Assembly (NCBI GenBank): GCA_947623645.1
Contig: CANQHK010000044.1
Coordinates: 1-9,188, forward strand
From: an uncultured Bacilli bacterium
GTDB lineage: Bacteria; Bacillota_I; Bacilli_A; RF39; UBA660
Direction: 5' to 3'
Length of the DNA: 9,188 nucleotides
Positions 1-6,546 of the stretch are shown piece by piece. The notes under the pieces are model-generated. The model saw nothing but the letters and a program-made list of their open reading frames with translations. It was not told the DNA's origin and did not search any database. Position numbers and translations under genes: made by a program. Positions within the stretch are counted from its first letter, which is position 1, and every line of letters starts with the position of its first letter.

Positions 1-1440
1 AATAAAAGTTTAAGTTATAAAATTGAAGTAGAAGCAAGTCAGGATATAATCCAAAAAAAATTATATGCAGACGAAAGTGGAGCTAATATTCCAGAACTTA
101 CCAAAGGAATAATTCCCGTTGTATATCAAGAAAATGAAGAAGATGGTACTGGAAGTTGGGTAGTAGCAGATACCAGTAAAAAATGGTATGATTACGATAA
201 CCAAGAGTGGGCGAATGCAGTAACCGTAACAAATGATGCAAGAAGTACATATTTAGATGAAAATGGAGATATTTTAACAGAAAAAATAGGACAAGAAGTC
301 TCAATGGACGATATTAATACTATGTGGGTATGGATTCCGAGATATAGTTATACTATCAAAGGACAATATGGAAAAGGAGACAATGCAACTCAAACTACAC
401 CTGGAGAAATTGATGTTAAATTTGTGAATACTAGTGTGACGGATACAAAGGAAGGTACCTATACTGCAGATGATACGAAAGATACAACATGGAGAACGCC
501 AGAAGGATTTACATTTGATAGTAAACCATTATCAGGAATCTGGGTAGGAAAGTTTGAGTTAAGTCATAAAACATTATCGTCTAATACCGATGATAATAAT
601 TTACAATGTACAGAAACAAAAGAAAATTGTGTAAGCGCCGATGGATTAGAAATAATACCAAATAAGACATCATTAAGATGGAATAATATAGCAAACTTCT
701 TTTATGCTATAAAGAGTATGCAGAGGAACGGGAATCCATTTGGATTTGAAACAGATCAAAATAAAGTAGACGTTCATATGATCAAAAATAGTGAATGGGG
801 AGCTGTTGCATACTTAAGTCAAAGTAAGTATGGAAAATATGGAAATGGTGTATATTCCACTCCAGAAGAAAAACAAGTAAGAATTAATAATTGTAAAAAT
901 TATGTAACAGGAATTGGAGCTAATGAACAAGATGCTAGTAAGACTTATACATGTGATAAACCGGAAAATAAATATGATGGAGTGTATGGGAAAAGTGCAT
1001 CAACAACCGGAAATATAACAGGAGTCTATGATATGAGTGGAGGAGCAAATGAATATGTTATGGGAGTGCTAGCAGATAATGACAATAATCCAAGAAGTGG
1101 AGCTAGTAGTTTCTCTAATTCTGGATTCACTGGTGCGTTGTCTAGTGGAACCTATTTAGGTATACCATTTCCTAATGCAAAGTATTATGATTTATATACG
1201 TCAGAAGAGCCTACAACATCATGTAGTAATGAAGTTTGTTTTGGACATGCACTATCAGAAACAAAAAGATGGTATAATGATTACAACGATTTTGTTGAGG
1301 CTGATTACCCCTGGTTTGGCCGTGGTGGGGCCTATGGCGATGCTATAGCGTCAGGTGTATTTAGCAGTCTTTACTATCTTGGTTGTGAAACCGACAACTA
1401 TACTTCCCGAGCAGTTTTTATCACTCTAAGAGCATCATAA
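1..1440 (+). CDS. Large surface/secreted protein, 3' part, with FGE/C-type-lectin-like C-terminal domain
   Basis: The frame is open from the first base to a TAA at 1438-1440, giving 479 visible residues. The true start lies upstream, so the ATG at 304 is internal. Residues ~35-82 include a segment reading WVVADTSKKWYDYDNQEWAN, followed at ~109 by MWVWIPRYSY. This pairing recurs, from memory, in large multi-copy surface proteins of gut Bacillota. Residues 340-355 (TGVYDMSGGANEYVMG) match the G-L-Y-D-M-S-G-N-V-W-E-W signature of formylglycine-generating-enzyme-like C-type-lectin folds. The C-terminus (WFGRGGAYGD, GVF, then R-A-V-F-I-T-L) matches the closing R-G-G...F-R-x-x-L strand pattern. The fold serves ligand or surface binding in many bacterial and phage proteins; no enzymatic activity is implied. 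A pilin-like or signal-peptide N-terminus is possible but not visible. It could also be a prophage tail-fibre-type protein. The last ~130 bp have unusual composition (see separate entry). A strong terminator follows about 110 bp downstream. Confidence 0.8.
   Translation, partial: NKSLSYKIEVEASQDIIQKKLYADESGANIPELTKGIIPVVYQENEEDGTGSWVVADTSKKWYDYDNQEWANAVTVTNDARSTYLDENGDILTEKIGQEVSMDDINTMWVWIPRYSYTIKGQYGKGDNATQTTPGEIDVKFVNTSVTDTKEGTYTADDTKDTTWRTPEGFTFDSKPLSGIWVGKFELSHKTLSSNTDDNNLQCTETKENCVSADGLEIIPNKTSLRWNNIANFFYAIKSMQRNGNPFGFETDQNKVDVHMIKNSEWGAVAYLSQSKYGKYGNGVYSTPEEKQVRINNCKNYVTGIGANEQDASKTYTCDKPENKYDGVYGKSASTTGNITGVYDMSGGANEYVMGVLADNDNNPRSGASSFSNSGFTGALSSGTYLGIPFPNAKYYDLYTSEEPTTSCSNEVCFGHALSETKRWYNDYNDFVEADYPWFGRGGAYGDAIASGVFSSLYYLGCETDNYTSRAVFITLRAS
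1309..1437 (+). other. Candidate DGR-type variable region at the 3' end of the C-lectin-fold gene
   Basis: This 43-codon segment codes for the final strands of the lectin-like fold. Its first 48 bases (1309-1356) are 30/48 G+C, far above the A/T-rich surroundings. From 1360 to 1407, 15 of 16 codons end in C or T, and the five codons at 1330-1344 also all end in C or T. That NNY pattern is what adenine mutagenesis of AAC/AAT codons in a template repeat would leave. The position at the extreme C-terminus of a C-type-lectin fold fits known diversity-generating-retroelement targets such as Mtd. No template repeat or reverse transcriptase is in the window, so this is inference. Gene conversion among paralogues could look similar. 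Confidence 0.4.
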
Positions 1441-1548
1441 ATGGAGCATTGATTTACCCTTTTACTTGAAAAGAACAGTTTTTGTAAGATAGAAAAGATG
1501 ATGCATTTCGGTCCTTATGTATATTTAGTAAAATCATAAAAAAATAAT

Positions 1549-1579
1549 AAAAGCTCATTAGTGGGCTTTTATTTATTTT
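1549..1579. terminator. Bidirectional rho-independent terminator
   Basis: A 9-bp stem AAAAGCTCA (1549-1557) pairs with TGGGCTTTT (1562-1570) around the loop TTAG, with one G-T wobble. On the plus strand it is followed by a T-rich tail through 1579 and ends the surface-protein transcript. On the minus strand it is followed by the complement of a run of A residues upstream (from ~1537), so it can also end the YrzE-like gene. That gene's TAA stop (1569-1571) lies at the edge of the stem. Confidence 0.8.
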
Positions 1580-1931
1580 CTGTATCAACATTTCGAATTC
1601 CTAGCATGCTTCCAAAAGTAGTAATGATAAAAAGAATTAAGTAGTAAACAAAACTTTTAAGAGAAAATCCAGTTTGGAAAGCAAGATAAGAAAAAATAAA
1701 TAGAAAAAGGATCATTCCACCACCAAGTTTCATTCCTTCCAACCATCCCTTTTCTGTAGAATGTTTTCCCAAGTAGAGTCCTCCTACAAATAAAGATAAA
1801 GCTGGAGTTAAAAATTCTAAAAAAGAATATATTTTAGGAGATATCCAGTCAAAATAATACATTCCACTAAGAAGAATACTGAAAATGAAAACGGGAATAA
1901 TCGACCATGCTAAACTTTTCAAATATTTCAA
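1569..1931 (-). CDS. TIGR04086/YrzE-family small membrane protein
   Basis: This 120-residue protein has four hydrophobic segments at roughly 8-28, 38-56, 68-87 and 92-112. The conserved middle reads as a glycine-rich helix (FVGGLYLGK) followed by KGWLEGMKLGG. That G-K-x-x-x-x-K-G-W-x-x-G pattern is the hallmark of the TIGR04086 family, which includes Bacillus YrzE. The function is unknown; the protein should sit in the cytoplasmic membrane. The start is chosen as TTG (1931-1929) because a good AGGTGA Shine-Dalgarno lies 6 bases upstream (minus strand, about 1938-1943). The next in-frame ATG would remove the whole first helix. The gene is transcribed alone and divergently from mazEF, across a 174-bp gap. 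It shares its terminator with the gene on the other strand. Confidence 0.8.
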   Translation of the reverse strand: MKYLKSLAWSIIPVFIFSILLSGMYYFDWISPKIYSFLEFLTPALSLFVGGLYLGKHSTEKGWLEGMKLGGGMILFLFIFSYLAFQTGFSLKSFVYYLILFIITTFGSMLGIRNVDTENK

Positions 1932-2053
1932 ATTACTTCACCTAATTAACTTTATGTTTTGATAGAAGAAATATGAAGAAAAACTATCCGAAAGAATCGA
2001 AATTAAAAAAAAGTAATTTTGAAAACTTTGAACATAAAATAGAAATAAAAGTA

Positions 2054-2090
2054 TTGACAAATGTATATACTATGTATAGACTATATATAG
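2054..2090 (+). promoter_or_regulatory. mazEF promoter with candidate autoregulatory operator
   Basis: TTGACA (2054-2059) is a perfect -35 box. Seventeen bases later TAGACT (2077-2082) is a 4/6 -10 box. The weak -10 lies within an AT-rich repeat: CTATGTATAG (2070-2079) and CTATATATAG (2081-2090) are direct copies with one mismatch, spaced 11 bp apart, or about one helical turn. GTATATAC (2063-2070) and CTATATATAG are also each palindromic. Antitoxins of the MazE/AbrB type commonly repress their own operon by binding such palindromes, so this is the likely operator; binding here is inference. The SD GGAG (2094-2097) follows 8 bases before the mazE ATG. Confidence 0.65.
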
Positions 2091-2105
2091 ATTGGAGATG
2101 ATTAA

Positions 2106-2348
2106 ATGGAAGTTCGAATTCAAAAATGGGGGAATTCCAATGGAATTAGAATCCCTAGTCCTATATTAAAATCTTTAAAGTTAAAGGCAAATGATAAACT
2201 CAATTTAGAATATGATGACAATAAAATCATTATATCCAAACCTAAAAGTACAAAAATATCATTGGAAGAAAGATTTTTAGAATATCACGGAAAAAATTTG
2301 GCCAAAGATTTTAGCTGGGATGATCCGGAAGGAAAAGAAATATGGTAA
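2106..2348 (+). CDS. mazE: MazE-family antitoxin (AbrB/SpoVT fold)
   Basis: This 80-residue protein begins with the swapped-hairpin AbrB signature at residues 3-23: VRIQKWGNSNGIRIP, then the I-L-K-S-L helix. The DNA-binding fold ends at ~46 (NKIIISKP). An acidic, aromatic tail follows (FSWDDPEGKEIW, ~69-80). In MazE relatives this type of tail lies along the toxin's RNA-binding groove and blocks it. MazE also represses its own operon through the N-terminal fold. Here a perfect -35, a weak -10 and direct/inverted repeats precede the gene. The ATG at 2106 has GGAG eight bases upstream. Its stop overlaps the mazF start by 7 bases, the usual coupled arrangement. The length is typical for the family. 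Confidence 0.92.
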   Translation: MEVRIQKWGNSNGIRIPSPILKSLKLKANDKLNLEYDDNKIIISKPKSTKISLEERFLEYHGKNLAKDFSWDDPEGKEIW

Positions 2349-2686
2349 GAAAATATATTCCCAGTCAAGGAGACATTATTTTTATTAATTTTAATCCGAC
2401 AAAAGGACATGAACAGAAGGGTTATCGACCAGCTATTGTAATTTCTAATAATGTTTTTAATAAAAATACGAAAATGGTTATAGTATGTCCAATCACTTCC
2501 AATGAGAAAGAATTTCCAACCCATTATAATCTTAAAAATTCTAAAAAAGTAAAAGGCGCAGTTTTATGTGAGCATATCCGAAGTATAGATTACGAAATTC
2601 GAAAAACCAAGAAGATTTTGAAAACATCAAAGATTTGTTGGAAGCTTGTCTATAAAAATTCTAAATCAACGATTTCTAGCGTTTAA
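2342..2686 (+). CDS. mazF: MazF-family endoribonuclease toxin, C-terminus apparently frameshifted
   Basis: MazF toxins cut single-stranded mRNA at short motifs, halting translation. Residues 1-92 align closely with E. coli MazF: GDIIFINFNPTKGHEQ, GYRPAIVIS with Arg29, and CPIT with Thr52, the two catalytic positions. Residues 72-83 (GAVLCEHIRSID) form the next conserved core strand. From residue 93 the tail is Lys/Ser-rich and unlike the family's C-terminal helix. The expected helix is present in the other frame at 2617-2652 (FENIKDLLEACL, then TAA at 2653-2655). One extra T in the T-run 2616-2619 would join the two frames into a 104-aa protein. As read, the stop falls inside the terminator hairpin, which supports a recent lesion or a sequencing error. 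Catalytic residues remain, so residual activity is possible. AAGGAAA (2329-2335) serves as the SD. Confidence 0.85.
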   Translation: MVRKYIPSQGDIIFINFNPTKGHEQKGYRPAIVISNNVFNKNTKMVIVCPITSNEKEFPTHYNLKNSKKVKGAVLCEHIRSIDYEIRKTKKILKTSKICWKLVYKNSKSTISSV

Positions 2687-2701
2687 ATGCGCTAGTTTTT
2701 T
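2676..2701 (+). terminator. Rho-independent terminator of mazEF
   Basis: CTAGCG (2676-2681) pairs with CGCTAG (2690-2695) around an 8-base loop and is followed directly by six T residues (2696-2701). It sits 20 bases beyond the restored mazF stop (2653-2655). The stop of the frameshifted reading (2684-2686) lies inside its loop. Confidence 0.75.
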
Positions 2702-2703
2702 CT

Positions 2704-2712
2704 TGCTATAAT
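2704..2712 (+). promoter_or_regulatory. Extended -10 promoter of the DUF421 gene
   Basis: TG-C-TATAAT (2704-2712) is a perfect -10 with the extended TGn element. The position 17 bases upstream has no good -35 match and lies inside the mazEF terminator, so recognition would rest on the extended -10. It is about 46 bases upstream of the start codon. Confidence 0.6.
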
Positions 2713-2758
2713 AGTATAAAAAATAGGAAGAAAAAACATAATAAGAATAGGTGATAGC

Positions 2759-3406
2759 ATGGATTTTTTAATTGTTTTATACAGAACGATTCTTTTTTAT
2801 GGAATTATCACAGTCTTATATCGATTCATGGGAAAACGAGAAGTAGGTCAACTGGGGATTGTCGATTTAATTGTTTCCATTTTAATTGCAGAACTAGCAG
2901 CAATGTCGATTGATAACCGAGAAGAAAGCATCTTTTTAGCAATTCTTCCGATTGTTGCTTTAGTACTTGTTCAAATTTTGATGAGTTACTTGTCTTTGAA
3001 GTTTTCTAAGGTGCGCGATTGTTTTGATGGAACTCCTTCCGTTATGATTAATCGAGGAGTAATCAATTTTAAAGAAATGGTTCGTCAACGGTATAACATC
3101 GATGATTTACTAACGCAACTTCGAAGTCAACATATCAAAAGTATCGAAGAAGTGGATTATGCAGTTCTAGAAACCAGTGGTAACTTAAGTGTTTTCCGAA
3201 AAAAAGATGGACGTTTTGGCGATTATCCACTTCCTTTAATTTTAGATGGAGAAATTCAACAAGATACCGTTCGTCAAATTAAAAAAGATGAAAAATGGAT
3301 TCAAAGAACTCTAAGAAATGAAAATGTACCCTTAAAAGATGTTTTTTATGCTTTTTATAAAGATCGAAGTCTTTTTATCATTAAACAGAGTGATTTAGAC
3401 AAATAA
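2759..3406 (+). CDS. DUF421 (YetF/YcaP-family) membrane protein
   Basis: The 215-residue protein matches the DUF421 family from end to end. Three N-terminal membrane helices lie at about 3-23, 34-51 and 57-80, with the conserved loop GKREVGQL (25-32) and the D-L-I-V-S-I-L-I-A-E-L-A helix. A cytoplasmic beta-rich domain follows from ~85 to 210. It carries the family motif R-Q-R-Y-N-I-D-D-L-L-T-Q-L-R and then EVDYAVLETSGNLSVFRKK. Most members have no assigned biochemical role. Some B. subtilis paralogues (YetF, YrbG and others) and the mobile-element protein 2Duf are linked to spore membrane properties and heat resistance; that link here is inference from the nearby sporulation genes. The ATG at 2759 has AGGTGA (2749-2754) four bases upstream. 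Its own promoter and terminator make it monocistronic. Confidence 0.9.
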   Translation: MDFLIVLYRTILFYGIITVLYRFMGKREVGQLGIVDLIVSILIAELAAMSIDNREESIFLAILPIVALVLVQILMSYLSLKFSKVRDCFDGTPSVMINRGVINFKEMVRQRYNIDDLLTQLRSQHIKSIEEVDYAVLETSGNLSVFRKKDGRFGDYPLPLILDGEIQQDTVRQIKKDEKWIQRTLRNENVPLKDVFYAFYKDRSLFIIKQSDLDK

Positions 3407-3436
3407 AATTTCACACTTGGTAAATATTTCCGAAAG

Positions 3437-3465
3437 AAATCCAGAAAAACTATGGATTTTTTTTT
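3437..3465 (+). terminator. Rho-independent terminator after the DUF421 gene
   Basis: AAATCCA (3437-3443) pairs with TGGATTT (3453-3459) around a 9-base loop. The 3' arm runs into nine consecutive T residues (3457-3465). It ends the DUF421 transcript just before the lon promoter. Confidence 0.75.
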
Positions 3466-3475
3466 CGTTTCTCTA

Positions 3476-3481
3476 TATAAT
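3476..3481 (+). promoter_or_regulatory. Candidate lon promoter -10 box
   Basis: TATAAT (3476-3481) is a perfect -10, 28 bases before the lon ATG. The sequence 17 bases upstream (TGGATT, 3453-3458) is a poor -35 and overlaps the preceding terminator stem. No CIRCE inverted repeat or CtsR heptad repeat is seen, so no heat-shock operator of the common Bacillota types is evident. Confidence 0.45.
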
Positions 3482-3509
3482 AGTAAGTAATTGTTTGGGA
3501 GGGGATTGT

Positions 3510-5879
3510 ATGCCAGCAAAAAATATACCGGTTCTTGTGTTAGATGAAGTTATGCTTTTCCCATCCGTCGACATCCGACTTGATTTTGAAGACGATGCTA
3601 TGAAGGAATTAATAAAAATTAGCGAAAAGTATTTTCAAGGAGAAATCCTGATTGCCTATAAAGAAGATCCTTTAGAAGAAAGCATTCATAAAGAAGATTT
3701 ACTTTCTATCGGAGTTCTTTCACAAATTGCTTTAAAAATGGAATTACCCAACCGAAAAGTTCGTGTTACTTTTCATGGTTTAAAAAGAGTAAAAATTACT
3801 TCTTTCTATAACGAAGAAGGAGTACTCCAAGCCAAAATTAAATCTCTTTTAGCAGAAGAAATGGATACCAAAGAAGAAGTAGCATATCTTCGAATGGTAA
3901 AGAGTATGATTTTAGAATATTCTAGAAATATTCCGTATACCAATGAAAATATTTTTATGGCACGAATTCGGGAAATTAATGACTTAGATATGTTAACGGA
4001 TAGCATTACGTATTCTTTTGATTTTCCAAATGCAAGAAAACAAGAATACTTATTAGAAAATAATCCCTTAACCAGAGCAAAAATGTTAATTCAAGATATT
4101 CGTCAAGATTTTGAAATTGTAGAACTTGAAAAAAGAATTGAAGAAGAAGTCGGAAAAAGACTCGATAAAAACCAAAAAGAATTTGTCCTCCGAGAAAAAA
4201 TTAAAGTGATTAAAGAAGAACTTGGAGAAAACTACGATCAAGATGTTGAAATCATGAAGTATCGAACAACTTTAGAAGAAAAAATTTTTCCATCAAAAAT
4301 TCAAGAAAAAATCGAAAAAGAAATCTCTCGTTTAGAATCCATGTCTGCATATTCTCCAGAAGTAAGTTCTGCTCGCTCTTATATTGAATGGATGCTTTCT
4401 CTTCCTTGGACGGAAGAAACAAAAGACGAAGAAGATTTAGAAAAAATTGAAAAGATTTTAAATAAAAACCATCATGGTTTGGAAGAAGTAAAATCTAGAA
4501 TTTTAGAGTATATTGCTGTCAAACAAAATACACATTCTGAAAGAAGCCCAATTCTGTGTCTTGTCGGACCTCCAGGAGTAGGAAAGACGACCCTTGCTAA
4601 AAGTATTGCCGAAGCTCTAAATCGAAAGTGCAGTAAAATTAGCGTTGGAGGAATCCAAGATGAAGCAGATATTGTCGGACACAGAAGAACTTATGTAGGA
4701 GCTCTTCCTGGACTAATCGTCCAAGGAATGAAAAAAGCGGGTTCTAAAAATCCTGTATTTATTATTGATGAAATCGATAAAATGATGAAAGGAATCCACG
4801 GCGACCCAGCTTCCAGTTTACTCGAAGTATTAGACAAAGAACAAAATAAAGAATTTGTTGATCACTACATTGAAGAACCCTTTGATTTAAGCAAAGTTTT
4901 ATTTATTACAACAGCAAACTACATAGGACAAATTCCAACAGAACTTTTAGATCGTCTAGAGGTCATCGAACTTTCTAGTTACACCGAATATGAAAAACTT
5001 GAAATTTTAAAGAAACATATCCTGCCAAAAGCTTACATAGATTATAATGTAAAACCAACAGAATTAATTTTTTTAGATGAAAGTCTTCTTTATATTATTC
5101 GTTCTTATACCAAAGAAGCAGGTGTAAGAGATGTGGAAAGGTTTATTTTAAAAATCTTTCGAAAATATATCAAAAAGAAAATTTCGGAAAAGAAGAAAAC
5201 CAAAAAGGTTGTTGTTGGAAAAGAGGAAGTTCTAACGTATCTTGGAAAAGAAATTTACGATTATGAAAAAGATGAAGAATTTGCTCAAATAGGGGTTGTC
5301 AACGGTCTTAGTTATACTCCTTTTGGAGGAGATACTTTAAGAATCGAAGCGACGATGTATCAAGGAACAGGAAAATTAACTTTGACTGGATCTCTTGGAG
5401 AAGTCATGAGAGAAAGTGCTATTCTATCTTTATCTTATATTAAAGCCAATGCCAAACTATTTGGAATCAAGAAAGAAATCTTTACGAAACACGATATTCA
5501 TATTCATGCCGAAGAAGGTGCTGTAAAAAAAGATGGTCCTTCTGCAGGAGTAAGTCTAACGACGGTTCTTCTTTCGGTTTTAACTTCAACAAAAATTCCA
5601 AGTAATGTTGCAATGACAGGTGAAATGACTTTACGAGGAAGAGTTTTACCCATCGGAGGAGTTCGTGAAAAAGTAATCGGTGCCCATAAAGCCCATGTTC
5701 AAAAAATCTTTTTGCCCCGTTACAATCAAAGAAATTTAGAGGAAATTCCCGAAGAGGTAAAAAAAGATATTGAATTCATTTTTGTAGATACTTATCAAGA
5801 TATTTACTTTAACTTATTTCCAAGAAAAAAAGAAACGAATCAAGAGGTATCTTTAGAAAGAATACAATTACAATTATAG
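3510..5879 (+). CDS. lon: ATP-dependent protease La (LonA)
   Basis: Lon is a cytosolic hexameric AAA+ serine protease that unfolds and degrades damaged and regulatory proteins. This 789-residue copy has the full LonA layout. A substrate-binding N-domain spans ~1-200, and the helical linker has QKEFVLREKIKVIKEELGE at 222-240. Walker A GPPGVGKT is at 353-360 and Walker B has Asp420-Glu421 (VFIIDEIDK). The protease domain runs from ~590 to 775 with the catalytic dyad Ser678 (DGPSAG) and Lys721 (VREKVIGA), very close to E. coli Ser679/Lys722. The start is the ATG at 3510, preceded by GGGAGGGG (3497-3504) and matching the family's N-terminus (IPVLVLDEVMLFP). A TTG at 3417 in the same frame has no SD and lies before the terminator. 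In the usual GGVRDEAEIRGHRR motif both flanking arginines are changed (Gln383, Val389). The next gene follows after 13 bases. Confidence 0.97.
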   Translation: MPAKNIPVLVLDEVMLFPSVDIRLDFEDDAMKELIKISEKYFQGEILIAYKEDPLEESIHKEDLLSIGVLSQIALKMELPNRKVRVTFHGLKRVKITSFYNEEGVLQAKIKSLLAEEMDTKEEVAYLRMVKSMILEYSRNIPYTNENIFMARIREINDLDMLTDSITYSFDFPNARKQEYLLENNPLTRAKMLIQDIRQDFEIVELEKRIEEEVGKRLDKNQKEFVLREKIKVIKEELGENYDQDVEIMKYRTTLEEKIFPSKIQEKIEKEISRLESMSAYSPEVSSARSYIEWMLSLPWTEETKDEEDLEKIEKILNKNHHGLEEVKSRILEYIAVKQNTHSERSPILCLVGPPGVGKTTLAKSIAEALNRKCSKISVGGIQDEADIVGHRRTYVGALPGLIVQGMKKAGSKNPVFIIDEIDKMMKGIHGDPASSLLEVLDKEQNKEFVDHYIEEPFDLSKVLFITTANYIGQIPTELLDRLEVIELSSYTEYEKLEILKKHILPKAYIDYNVKPTELIFLDESLLYIIRSYTKEAGVRDVERFILKIFRKYIKKKISEKKKTKKVVVGKEEVLTYLGKEIYDYEKDEEFAQIGVVNGLSYTPFGGDTLRIEATMYQGTGKLTLTGSLGEVMRESAILSLSYIKANAKLFGIKKEIFTKHDIHIHAEEGAVKKDGPSAGVSLTTVLLSVLTSTKIPSNVAMTGEMTLRGRVLPIGGVREKVIGAHKAHVQKIFLPRYNQRNLEEIPEEVKKDIEFIFVDTYQDIYFNLFPRKKETNQEVSLERIQLQL

Positions 5880-5892
5880 AAAGGAGAAGAGT

Positions 5893-6546
5893 ATGTTTAA
5901 AGACTATGAAGAAAGTTTACGACTTCGAAGTTTGATTATGAAGGAAGAACTTCCTTCATTCCTTTCTATTTATCCATCTAAAAGAGGAAGTATTCTTTTT
6001 TTAAAAAGTTTAAAAAAATTAATAGAAACGGATCCTTTTCTTCTCTTTGATGAAACTTTATATGAAGAAATAAGAAATACGATAAATAATCTAACTTTTC
6101 ATCATAGTAATAGCGAAGAAATTCGTACGCTTCGAAAACAAATTATCACTCTTCTTTTAGAATTACAAAATAAACAAGAAGAAGAAAAAGAAAGAATTCG
6201 CTTGGAAACGCTTCAAAGAGAAAGAAGGGAAAGAAAAATTCCTGAAGAAATTCCTTTCAATCAAGAAATTTTAAAAAAGATGTACCAGTATGATTTCGAA
6301 TGTTATTTAGCGATGTATAATCAAGAAGTAGAAATCAACAAAATTCCCCCTTTTTATTTTTTAGCAACGATTAATCGAATTGCAAATGATTATATAGAAT
6401 ATGCGAAAAACAGTAAAATTATCGTTTTCTATCGTTTTATCGAAATGAATTTATCGGAAAGTCAACAATTAAAAACCTACTTAGAAGATACGAAAAAAAA
6501 GTTAGATTTTGGAAAAGGAAAAATTTTAACTTTAAAAAACCAATAA
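5893..6546 (+). CDS. Unrecognised 217-aa charged protein, co-transcribed with lon
   Basis: I do not recognise a family. The protein has no signal peptide, membrane helix or cysteine-based metal motif. An N-terminal alpha-helical part (~1-90) leads into a highly charged helix at ~92-120, rich in Glu, Lys and Arg (NKQEEEKERIRLETLQRERR), which could form a coiled coil. A second helical part (~125-217) contains several aromatic residues (YQYDFECYLAMYNQE, PPFYFLATINRI). It is probably a soluble cytosolic protein. AAGGAGA (5881-5887) lies five bases before the ATG. The gene begins 13 bases after lon and ends at a terminator, so it is almost certainly translated from the lon transcript. Position alone suggests a partner or substrate of Lon, or a sporulation role, but nothing in the sequence proves either. 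Confidence 0.8.
   Translation: MFKDYEESLRLRSLIMKEELPSFLSIYPSKRGSILFLKSLKKLIETDPFLLFDETLYEEIRNTINNLTFHHSNSEEIRTLRKQIITLLLELQNKQEEEKERIRLETLQRERRERKIPEEIPFNQEILKKMYQYDFECYLAMYNQEVEINKIPPFYFLATINRIANDYIEYAKNSKIIVFYRFIEMNLSESQQLKTYLEDTKKKLDFGKGKILTLKNQ

Noticed and set aside
98..304. Minus-strand frame of 68 codons
   Set aside because: Antisense to the surface protein, with no SD and a composition typical of a shadow frame.
304..1440. Treating ATG 304 as the start of the surface protein
   Set aside because: The same frame is open without a stop back to base 1, encodes a family-like segment, and there is no SD before 304.
1973..2101. A 42-codon plus-strand frame between the YrzE-like gene and mazE
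   Set aside because: It has no good SD, low-complexity composition, and runs through the mazEF promoter and operator repeats.
2285..2524. Minus-strand frame of 79 codons
   Set aside because: Antisense to mazE/mazF, whose products are clearly recognised.
2600..2620. Programmed -1 frameshifting in mazF
   Set aside because: The A-run at 2602-2606 is too short to form an in-frame A-AAA-AAC slippery heptamer, and no stimulatory structure is evident. A mutation or read error is simpler.
3417..3509. TTG at 3417 as the start of Lon
   Set aside because: It has no SD, lies upstream of a terminator and the -10 box, and adds residues not found in Lon. The ATG at 3510 has GGGAGGGG.
3407..3509. CIRCE or CtsR heat-shock operator before lon
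   Set aside because: Neither TTAGCACTC/GAGTGCTAA arms nor GGTCAAA heptads are present.
3806..4006. Minus-strand frame of 66 codons
   Set aside because: Antisense to the Lon N-domain, with no promoter or SD.
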